Assembly (NCBI GenBank): GCA_900551655.1
Contig: URWM01000014.1
Span: forward strand, 1-13,527
From: an uncultured Collinsella sp.
GTDB lineage: Bacteria; Actinomycetota; Coriobacteriia; Coriobacteriales; Coriobacteriaceae
Direction: 5' to 3'
Length of the DNA: 13,527 bases
The notes beneath the pieces are model-generated. The model had not been told where the DNA came from and did no database searches. It saw only the letters and a list, made by a program, of their open reading frames with translations. The position numbers and the translations under genes are program-made. This document shows, one piece after another, positions 4,796 through 11,423 of the stretch (the first letter of the stretch is position 1; each line of letters opens with the position of its first letter).

Positions 4796-7678
4796 CTAAA
4801 TAAACACGTCGACGAGGATGGGCATAAGGTTGAGCAGGCCAAACACCAGCGCCACGCCCCAGCCGAGCTTAAAGCAGCTGCGCCAGGTGCTACGGGCGAA
4901 GGTGTTATCGATCAGCACCTCGACAAAGTACGTCGCGGCCATCACGACCAGGGCGACCACCCAACTCACCGGGTTGTCCCAAACAAAGAACATGCCCACC
5001 CACATCAAAAACAGCACGGTCTCGCACCAGTGCATAAGGGTCATCTTGGCCAGCGTGCCGCCGCTCATCTCGGTGGCGACACCCTGGACAATCTCCTGAT
5101 GCGCGTGATGCGAGTACGAAAGGTCAAACGGCGACTTGCGCAGCTTGATGGTAAGCACCGCAAGCAGCGCGAGGAAAATGGGCGCGCTGTACACGATGAT
5201 GGGGGCCGACTGCCCCGTCACGGCGATGGAATCGAAGCTATCGGTGGCAAGGTACAGGCCCACGCTCATCAGCAGAACGGCGGGCTCGTAACTCATAACC
5301 TGCAGCAGCTCGCGGTCGGCGCCAACCTGGGCAAACGGGCTTTGCGTCGAGGCGGACGCCAGCACCACAAAGATCGCGGCGAGCGTCACCATAAAGGCAC
5401 ACAGCAGCGTGTTGGAGCCCGACACAAAGATGCCGCCGCCCACGACGGTGAAGATGAGCGCGCACGCCATGTAGGTATCGTCCATGGTGTTTACGCTGGC
5501 AGGGGCCTTGCGCAGAAGCTTGGCCACATCGTAGAAGGGCTGTAGCAAGCGCGGGCCCACGCGGCCCTGCATGCGAGCCGAAAGTTTGCGGTCAACGCCG
5601 TCGATCAGGCCGCCCACAAGCGGCGCAATCAAGGCAAACGCCACGGTGCCCATAAAGATGCCCACGACACCCGAACCTTCAAAATACTTGCCGCGCAGCA
5701 CCGAGGGCGCGCTCATGGCAAGCCGCTCGGGCCCAATCCACGCGCAGCACAGCAGCGCAAACAAGATAATGCTGCAGCACACGACGCTACCCGCGGGGCC
5801 AATACGCTTCTCGCCAAGGGCGTCCTCCGAGTACCAATTGCGCTTTTCGGCCTTCACCTCGTGTCCCATCGAGCCGCGGAAATGGCGGTAATTGTCGGTT
5901 CCCACACCCGAAAGATATACGTTTACGTGCGGTTTGTTGCTCACGCGGAACGACGTCAGCAGCACCACGGCGATAAACGCCACGATAACCACCATCAGAT
6001 ACATGGCGTCCTTGCCAATAACGTACGGCACGCGGCCAAACACCATGGCCAAGTAAGGCGACACCAGACCGCTCGAGATAATCGGGAACGCCACGCAGCA
6101 CAGAATCAGCAGCGCGGCGATGGTATTGAGCGCCATCCATTCGGTCTTATGGACATTGACCTCAACGTTTTGAGCCGTGGGGTCGACGCCCGAAAGCTTG
6201 GCAAGCCACTTGCCCCAGAAGAAGAACGTCGCGGCCGAGCCAAAGGCAAGCACCATGATCATGAGCACGTTGCCGGTCTGCGCAAACGCCACCAGGGCGC
6301 CCCACTTGGACACGAGCATGCCAAACGGCGCCACAAACATGCCCATGATGCCCAGCATCATCAGACGCGTCAGGTGCGGCATGCGGCTGAACATGCCATC
6401 CATGTCCTCGATATTGCGGCTGCCGATATGATGCTCGGCCGTGCCCACGCACAGGAACAGCAGCGACTTTGCCACCGTGTGGAACAGGATCAGAAAGATG
6501 GCCGCCCATACGGCCTCGGGCGCGCCGACACCCAGGCAGGCACTGATGAGGCCCAAGTTGGAAATGGTGGAGTACGCGAGCACGCGTTTGGCGTTGCTCT
6601 GCGAGATGGCCATGAGGGCAGCAAGCAAAAACGTGATGGCGCCCACACTCGTGACCATAAAGCCGGTTACGGGATAGATAGCATAGAGCGGGCTCAGCTT
6701 GACCATTAGGAACACGCCGGCTTTAACCATGGTTGACGAGTGCAGCAGGGCGCTCGTGGGAGTGGGGGCAACCATAGCACCCAACAGCCAAGTGTGGAAC
6801 GGCATCTGTGCGGCCTTGGTGAGTGCGGCGAGCGACAACAGGATGACCGGCATCACCAGCAGTGCGGATTGCGCGGTACCGGCGCCGGAAAGCTCGATCA
6901 TGCCCGAGATGGTCAGCGGCATGCCGTTGACGTGCAGGTACATGAGTCCGGCCAAAAATGCGATGCCGCCCAGCATGTTGAGGGTGATCTGGGTGAAGGC
7001 GTTCTTGATGGCCTCGGGCGTGCGCGTGTAGCCAATCATGAGGAACGAGCACACGGTGGTGATTTCCCAGCCGCAGAACAGCCACTCCAGGTTGTCACTC
7101 GTCACGATGACGAACATGGCTGAGAGGAACAGGAACATAAGCGCCAGGAACTGCGGGCGACGGTCGAGCGCGGTCTGCCCGCGCAACGCGGCCTCGTGCT
7201 CGTCATGGGCCTGGAAGTCCTTCATGTAGCCCAGGGCATACACGCAGATTAGGCTACCGACGATGCCGACGGCGAGGACCATGATCACGCTCATGTAGTC
7301 TAGGTAGAGCGGCGTCGCCGTGACGGCTTCGGCCGCAGGCAGCGTCATGGCCGCAAAGACAACGGAGCCCACCAGCTGGACTATGCCGAGCACCGTGGTG
7401 AGCGCGTTCCTATATTTATACGCGTTGTACAGGATGACGGCGCACAGGATGACATCGATGGCGGAGCTGATGATCGAGAGCACATGCGAGGTGCCGGGGG
7501 CAACCTCAAAGCTCTGCGGACCCGTGCCAAAAAACATGACGGCGACTACAACTGTCACCGCCATAATAATGCCGGAACCTATGAGCCCCACCGCATCGCG
7601 GGCGCGGTCGCCGCGCGCGAGCAGCATGCCCAGCGCCGGTACCAGCGGAAACAGGGTAAGGAAATACAGTAGCGTCAT
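4796..7678 (-). CDS. echAB: Fused membrane subunit: NuoL/HyfB-like antiporter plus NuoH/HyfC-like anchor
   Basis: A 960-residue integral membrane protein, the proton- or sodium-translocating part of the complex. Residues 1 to about 615 are NuoL/EchA/HyfB-like with many membrane helices. Ion-channel residues are visible: E205 in GWEITT, K288 in LTKAAQMPFHTWLLGAM, H313 in SALLHSSTM and K364 in NAKRVLAYST. Residues from about 630 to 960 are NuoH/EchB/HyfC-like: GVDRKLSARMQGRVGPRLLQ at 694-713, GADRELLQVMSYE at 786-798 and PFDLSYSHHAHQEIVQG at 850-866. These two are separate genes in E. coli hyf and in Methanosarcina ech. Here no stop or restart lies between them, so the fusion is in the sequence. 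It is first in the operon, with GGGGGAG upstream of the ATG. Confidence 0.94.
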   Translation of the reverse strand: MTLLYFLTLFPLVPALGMLLARGDRARDAVGLIGSGIIMAVTVVVAVMFFGTGPQSFEVAPGTSHVLSIISSAIDVILCAVILYNAYKYRNALTTVLGIVQLVGSVVFAAMTLPAAEAVTATPLYLDYMSVIMVLAVGIVGSLICVYALGYMKDFQAHDEHEAALRGQTALDRRPQFLALMFLFLSAMFVIVTSDNLEWLFCGWEITTVCSFLMIGYTRTPEAIKNAFTQITLNMLGGIAFLAGLMYLHVNGMPLTISGMIELSGAGTAQSALLVMPVILLSLAALTKAAQMPFHTWLLGAMVAPTPTSALLHSSTMVKAGVFLMVKLSPLYAIYPVTGFMVTSVGAITFLLAALMAISQSNAKRVLAYSTISNLGLISACLGVGAPEAVWAAIFLILFHTVAKSLLFLCVGTAEHHIGSRNIEDMDGMFSRMPHLTRLMMLGIMGMFVAPFGMLVSKWGALVAFAQTGNVLMIMVLAFGSAATFFFWGKWLAKLSGVDPTAQNVEVNVHKTEWMALNTIAALLILCCVAFPIISSGLVSPYLAMVFGRVPYVIGKDAMYLMVVIVAFIAVVLLTSFRVSNKPHVNVYLSGVGTDNYRHFRGSMGHEVKAEKRNWYSEDALGEKRIGPAGSVVCCSIILFALLCCAWIGPERLAMSAPSVLRGKYFEGSGVVGIFMGTVAFALIAPLVGGLIDGVDRKLSARMQGRVGPRLLQPFYDVAKLLRKAPASVNTMDDTYMACALIFTVVGGGIFVSGSNTLLCAFMVTLAAIFVVLASASTQSPFAQVGADRELLQVMSYEPAVLLMSVGLYLATDSFDSIAVTGQSAPIIVYSAPIFLALLAVLTIKLRKSPFDLSYSHHAHQEIVQGVATEMSGGTLAKMTLMHWCETVLFLMWVGMFFVWDNPVSWVVALVVMAATYFVEVLIDNTFARSTWRSCFKLGWGVALVFGLLNLMPILVDVFI

Positions 7679-7705
7679 ACCATCACTCCCCCATGCAAAA
7701 ACGCT

Positions 7706-7735
7706 GCAATTGTTTAACGTTATAGCTCAATTGAG
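7706..7735 (-). promoter_or_regulatory. Candidate promoter/operator of the hydrogenase operon
   Basis: On the - strand TATAAC (7719-7724) matches five of six bases of the -10 consensus, but no good -35 is found 16-18 nt upstream. Directly next to it is a perfect 10-bp palindrome, CTCAATTGAG (7726-7735). A second motif, TTTAACGTT (read on +), also occurs upstream of the neighbouring HTH gene. The rest of the gap up to 7927 is GC-rich and shows no gene. Confidence 0.3.
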
Positions 7736-7927
7736 GAGTAGCGGCGGCGGGTTTTCGGTCAACTGGGGAGTTTTAGGCGTACGGGGTAAGGGCACGTCTG
7801 CTTTGGAGCAGAGAGACGGCGCTCCCCCTATCGAAGCGGCGGGCGCACGGCCCACTGCGCGCGGTTTATTGACCACGTGGGAGGATGTCCCGATGGGCTC
7901 GCGGCGGTCCGAAAAGTTGGCGCGGCA

Positions 7928-7952
7928 AGAAAAATGCGCCCCCGCGGGCGCA
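7928..7952 (-). terminator. Intrinsic terminator of the HTH gene
   Basis: On the - strand a perfect 7-bp stem TGCGCCC/GGGCGCA (7946-7952 with 7935-7941, 4-nt loop) is followed directly by a five-T run (7930-7934). It lies 8 nt past the stop of the HTH gene. Confidence 0.8.
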
Positions 7953-7960
7953 CCCTCTTG

Positions 7961-8356
7961 CTACTCTGCCTGCTTATCGCGCGGCTTGCGACCGCGCGGC
8001 TTATCGACCAGCGCGGACTCACCGCTCTCGCGATACTGGCGGCACCAAGCCTTGACCGAAGACTCGCTGGGGATCTTGTGCTTGATCATGGCCTCGCGAA
8101 CCGTCAGGCCGTTTTCCAGACGGTCCTTAACCACGGCGAGCTTTACGTCATACGAATAGGTGTGATGACGAGCGCCCGCGTTGAGCACGGCGTCGGCACC
8201 GCCCACGGCATATGCACGGGCCCACTGGCGAGCCGTGGCCTGGGGGATGCCAAGCTTTGCGGCGAGGGCGCGGTGACCGACCCCCTCTTGGAGGATCTCG
8301 ACGGCGCGCTGCCTAACCTCGGGCGCATGCGTACGAGTCCTTGTTGCTTCTGACAT
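7961..8356 (-). CDS. Orphan IS3/IS150 OrfA-like double helix-turn-helix protein
   Basis: About 131 residues with two HTH segments: one near the N-terminus (ALAAKLGIPQATARQWARAY) and one in the second half (TVREAMIKHKIPSESSVKAW), each followed by a Gly/Ala-rich wing, then a basic tail (KPRGRKPRDK). This is the layout of IS150/IS3-family OrfA DNA-binding proteins. No OrfB (DDE integrase) follows: a terminator lies 8 nt downstream. No terminal inverted repeats were found. It may be a transposase remnant or a domesticated DNA-binding protein. An in-frame GTG at 8363-8365 could add three residues; ATG at 8354-8356 was preferred, though ribosome binding sites are weak for both. Confidence 0.75.
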   Translation of the reverse strand: MSEATRTRTHAPEVRQRAVEILQEGVGHRALAAKLGIPQATARQWARAYAVGGADAVLNAGARHHTYSYDVKLAVVKDRLENGLTVREAMIKHKIPSESSVKAWCRQYRESGESALVDKPRGRKPRDKQAE

Positions 8357-8365
8357 ACCTGCCAC

Positions 8366-8697
8366 TTCTACTTCTTAGCCTTAAACGTTAAATTGCTTTC
8401 TTACGTGCGAGTTAGATAGTAGCATTTTACTGTTTGTTCAAAGCAGTTAATTAAAATAGACGCGGCGTTATCTGGGCATTTGACACCAATTTACGACATT
8501 TCTTTATCGATTATTTACGCTGGTAGCTGACTCGCAGCTAATCGTCATTCGCTTGTCAACAAAATTGGCATCTCTTTATGTCCTTTGGTATAGAGGATAT
8601 AGTTATTAACCCCTCCCCCAATATTTTTGAGTGATCTGCAAGGCAGTAGACGTCCTCACTCCTCATGATTACCGCGCATTGCCATTCATCGGAGCAA
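8366..8697. other. AT-rich intergenic spacer without a gene
   Basis: About 330 bp, visibly richer in A+T than its surroundings, lying upstream of the HTH gene and downstream of the flavoenzyme gene. No convincing coding sequence, tRNA or CRISPR is seen. TTTAACGTT (- strand, near 8382-8390) matches the motif upstream of the hydrogenase operon. A weak - strand promoter for the HTH gene is possible (TTGAAC with TAC/TAT-rich sequence 15-17 nt further on, around 8410-8445). The composition hints at foreign or non-coding origin. Confidence 0.5.
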
Positions 8698-8736
8698 AAC
8701 AAAAAGGGCGGGACCTGCTGCGCTTGCAGGCCCCGC
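8698..8736 (-). terminator. Intrinsic terminator of the flavoenzyme gene
   Basis: On the - strand GCGGG-CCTGC pairs across one mismatch (8726-8736 with 8708-8718), with a short loop. It is followed within a few bases by a T run (CCCTTTTTGTTTTGC). It lies about 75 nt past the stop of the flavoenzyme gene. Confidence 0.8.
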
Positions 8737-8811
8737 ACCGGTTGACACCCGACGGGACACAGCCGGGCGAGACGGATCCGTGCTACCGCCCCGCCTGGCC
8801 GCGATGTTCAA

Positions 8812-10842
8812 CTACAGCTCGTTGGCCGCGTGATACGCCGTGCGAATGGCGCTCGCAATGTCGGCGGTGCGCTCACCCGAGCAGTCGCCCACGCAGGTCA
8901 CGGGCACCGTCACGCCATCCAGGTCAAACGCGTTGGCCTTGGAGCCCACGGCCATCACCACGTAATCGCAGGCGATTTTCACCGGCTCCTCGGCGCCGTC
9001 TTCGGCAGTACGTACAGCCTCCACGCCCTCGTCGGTAATGGCGGTCAGACGGGTCTTCACGTGCTGCTCTACGTTGTGCTCGGCAAAGTCGCTCATAATC
9101 AGCGGCAGAATGGTCTCGGACTCGCCCGCAGCAATCTTGTCGAGCATCTCCACTATCGCCACCTCGCAGCCGTGCTGCAGCAGGTACTCGGCAGTCTCGG
9201 TGCCCACCAGGCCGCCGCCAATGACGGCGACGCGGCCCGTAAGCTCCACCTTGCCGGCCAGCACGTCCCAGCTCGAGACGACCTTGTCCGAGTCGGCACC
9301 CGGAACAGGGATGACCACGTCGTGCGCGCCCACGGCCACAATCGCGGCGTCGGCGGCGTTGAGGTCCTCAGCGGTAGCGGCATGGTTGAGCTCAACCTTC
9401 ACGCCCAGGCCGGGCAGAATCTTCTCGTAGTACTCGACGGAGCGCATGATCTCGTCCTTGCGCGGAGGCGCGGCCGCCAGCACAATCTGGCCGCCCAAGT
9501 AATCGCTCGCCTCGTAGACGGTCACGTCGTAGCCGCGCTTGGCCGCCACGCGCGCGGCCTCCAGACCGGCAATACCGCCGCCCACCACGGCGATCTTCTT
9601 GTCGCCTTCACCCGGCTTAATGGCGATGGTAGCCTCGTCGCCGTTCTCGGCATTGAGCACGCACGAGATGTACTTGCGGTTTTGAATCGCGTCGACGCAG
9701 CCCTTGTTGCAGTTGAGGCACTCGCGAATGGGCTCGCCCGTGGCGGCCTTCAGCGCAATGTCGGGGTCGCACATGAGCGAGCGGCCATAGGCGATGATGT
9801 CGGCGGCGCCGTCTTCCAGAATCTTCTCGCCGGCCTCGACCGAGACAACGCGGCCGACGGTTGCCACCGGCACGGAGACCAGGGCCTTGACGCGCTCGGC
9901 TACGGGCAGCGTCCAGTTGTAGGGCATGGCGCCCATGGGCGGAATGGTGTCGCCCATGTTGCCGGTGTGATTGGCCTGCGCGACCTGGATCATATCGATG
10001 CCCGCGCCCTCGAGCAGCTTGGCGAACTCGCAGGCCTCGTCGGGCTGCAGGCCGCCCTTGCCGCGCGGCGTGCCGTCGGGGTTCTCCATGATCACGGGGA
10101 GCTTGTACTCCACCATCAGCTGCGGCGCGGCTTCCTTAATGGCGGCGACGACCTCGAGCGCGTAGCGGACGCGGTTCTCGAACGAGCCGCCGTACTCGTC
10201 GGTGCGCTGGTTGAGGATGGCCGAGCACAGCGAACCCACCAGGCGGTCGCCGTGGACCTCGATAGCGTCGATCCCGGCCTGCTGCGCGCGGGCGGCCGAG
10301 GCGGCGATGGCCTCCTTGATCTGGGTGAGCTGCTCTACGCTCGCCTCGTTCACAAAGTGCTGCATGTCGTGGTGAAGCTTGGCGTAGGCCTGCTTGCGGA
10401 TCTCGTTGGACTCGGCCATCTTGGCGGCAAAGGTCTCCTCGTCGCCGGCGGCCTTGGCCTCCTGCGCGGCCTTGGCAGCGGCCATGGATCCCATGACCAT
10501 GCGGCCGACACCGGGCACATCGTACTCGGGGTGGAACAGCTGCAGCGCGACCTTGGCACCATGCTTGTGGACGGCGTCGGCTAGCGCCTTAAACGTGGGG
10601 ATCTGGGCGTCGGTCGCCAGCTTGGGCGTGGGGCTCGCGGTCATGACGGGAGCGACGTCGCCGATGACGATGTAGCTCACGCCGCCACGGGCCAGGCGCT
10701 CGTAAAAAGCCAGGCTGCGCTCGCCAATGGAACCGTCGCGCTCCTCGTAGCCGGTGGTCAGCGGCGGGAACATAATGCGGTTCTTGAGCTCAAGGGGGCC
10801 AACCGTAATGGGCTGGAGCAGCTTGGATGCAGGTGTGGTCAT
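8812..10842 (-). CDS. Old-yellow-enzyme / enoate reductase-type Fe-S flavoenzyme
   Basis: A multi-domain NAD(P)H-dependent reductase of the FadH / BaiCD-BaiH / enoate reductase family, expected to bind FMN, one [4Fe-4S] cluster and FAD. Numbering is from the upstream ATG. Residues 10-375 are an OYE-type TIM barrel ending in GAADIIAYGRSLMCDPD. C377, C380, C384 and C396 are the cluster ligands (CxxCxxxC-x11-C). An FAD site (VVGGGIAGLEAA, 421-432) and an NAD(P)H site (VIGGGLVGTETAEY, 542-555) follow. The barrel carries HGDRLVGS at 199-206 where FadH has HAAHGYL-like residues, and an Ala-rich insertion near 118-170. Substrate unknown; it would reduce a C=C bond. Start: AGAGGA abuts the upstream ATG at 10848 but lies 6 nt from the ATG at 10842, so the latter was chosen. 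The PucR-type gene is divergent. Confidence 0.92.
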   Translation of the reverse strand: MTTPASKLLQPITVGPLELKNRIMFPPLTTGYEERDGSIGERSLAFYERLARGGVSYIVIGDVAPVMTASPTPKLATDAQIPTFKALADAVHKHGAKVALQLFHPEYDVPGVGRMVMGSMAAAKAAQEAKAAGDEETFAAKMAESNEIRKQAYAKLHHDMQHFVNEASVEQLTQIKEAIAASAARAQQAGIDAIEVHGDRLVGSLCSAILNQRTDEYGGSFENRVRYALEVVAAIKEAAPQLMVEYKLPVIMENPDGTPRGKGGLQPDEACEFAKLLEGAGIDMIQVAQANHTGNMGDTIPPMGAMPYNWTLPVAERVKALVSVPVATVGRVVSVEAGEKILEDGAADIIAYGRSLMCDPDIALKAATGEPIRECLNCNKGCVDAIQNRKYISCVLNAENGDEATIAIKPGEGDKKIAVVGGGIAGLEAARVAAKRGYDVTVYEASDYLGGQIVLAAAPPRKDEIMRSVEYYEKILPGLGVKVELNHAATAEDLNAADAAIVAVGAHDVVIPVPGADSDKVVSSWDVLAGKVELTGRVAVIGGGLVGTETAEYLLQHGCEVAIVEMLDKIAAGESETILPLIMSDFAEHNVEQHVKTRLTAITDEGVEAVRTAEDGAEEPVKIACDYVVMAVGSKANAFDLDGVTVPVTCVGDCSGERTADIASAIRTAYHAANEL

Positions 10843-10894
10843 GGACATTCCTCTCTTGTAGGCGCGGCGGCGATGATGCCGCGTAGTTGTCTAG

Positions 10895-10924
10895 AGGATA
10901 TGGCATGGGAGTGCGGCAGCGCAA
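10895..10924 (-). promoter_or_regulatory. Weak candidate promoter of the flavoenzyme gene
   Basis: On the - strand TTGCGC (10919-10924) and TATCCT (10895-10900) are 18 nt apart and lie about 55 nt before the start codon. The matches are only 3/6 and 4/6, so this is a tentative reading. If correct, the hairpin array lies upstream of the promoter rather than in the leader. Confidence 0.25.
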
Positions 10925-10983
10925 CGGAAATCGGCAGACAGCAGGTAGCGGCAGGTGGATGGGGCGGGGCGGCCCGTCGGTTT

Positions 10984-11281
10984 GTCTCAATCTGTAACAG
11001 TTACTCGCCAAAAACGACCCTAGATGTTACAGGTCGAGACGAACGAATTCGGTCCGACCAAACATCTCAATCTGTAACATCTAGACCGACTTTTGGCCTC
11101 CACCTGTTACAGATCGAGACAAACGACAACTGTCCGTCCGAATATCTCAATCTGTAACAACAACTCGGCAAAATCCGTCCCTCGTGTTACAGATCGAGAC
11201 ATCCCCCTCGGCCCATCCTTAACAATCTCAATCTGTAACATCTAGGCCCACTTTTGACCCCTACCTGTTACAGATCGAGAC
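10984..11281. repeat. Array of four 57-bp palindromic units
   Basis: The units are 10984-11040, 11064-11120, 11144-11200 and 11225-11281. Each has 15-nt arms (RTCTCAATCTGTAAC on the left, GTTACAGRTCGAGAC on the right) and a loop of exactly 27 nt. Spacers are 23, 23 and 24 nt, so the period is 80-81 bp. Arms are nearly identical in all units. Loops of units 2 and 4 are alike (22 of 27), and the loop of unit 1 resembles their reverse complement. The array fills most of the divergent region between the flavoenzyme and the PucR-type gene. It could be multiple operators, a structured leader RNA or a dispersed REP/BIME-like element. It is not a CRISPR: the repeats are inverted pairs and the loops are related. 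Confidence 0.9.
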
Positions 11282-11365
11282 GACCCCCAACAGCAGCAGC
11301 ACCGTCCCCGTTCGAGGAAACGGCCGCCACACTCACCGTTTTAAACAACCTGGCACCGCTCAGCC

Positions 11366-11374
11366 TGCGATAAT
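11366..11374 (+). promoter_or_regulatory. Candidate extended -10 promoter of the PucR-type gene
   Basis: TGCGATAAT is an extended -10 element (TG-N then GATAAT, five of six bases) lying 50 nt before the start codon. No good -35 is seen, which is common with extended -10 promoters. A small GTCTT/AAGAC hairpin lies in the presumed leader near 11390-11405. Confidence 0.4.
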
Positions 11375-11423
11375 AATTTGGTCACGCGTCGTCTTCGGCA
11401 AAGACGCGGCAGAAGGAACACCC

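Noticed and set aside
2016..7678. Respiratory complex I (nuo) fragment
   Set aside because: The large subunit keeps both nickel-binding Cys pairs, and the gene set and order match Ech/Hyf hydrogenases, not nuo.
7877..8353. 158-codon + strand frame opposite the HTH gene
   Set aside because: It is antisense to a gene with two clear HTH motifs and runs through that gene's terminator hairpin.
8480..8508. TTGACA-containing + strand promoter
   Set aside because: The -35 is perfect, but the -10 at 17 nt is poor (TTTATC) and no + strand gene follows for almost 3 kb.
8556..8738. 60-codon - strand frame in the AT-rich spacer
   Set aside because: It overlaps the flavoenzyme terminator, has no ribosome binding site and shows no known motif.
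8830..10584. 584-codon + strand open frame opposite the flavoenzyme gene
   Set aside because: It is a mirror of the real gene's codon bias, rich in His/Ala/Gly/Leu, with no domain and no start signal.
10984..11281. CRISPR array
   Set aside because: Repeats are inverted pairs rather than direct repeats, the 27-nt loops are related to each other, and no cas gene is nearby.
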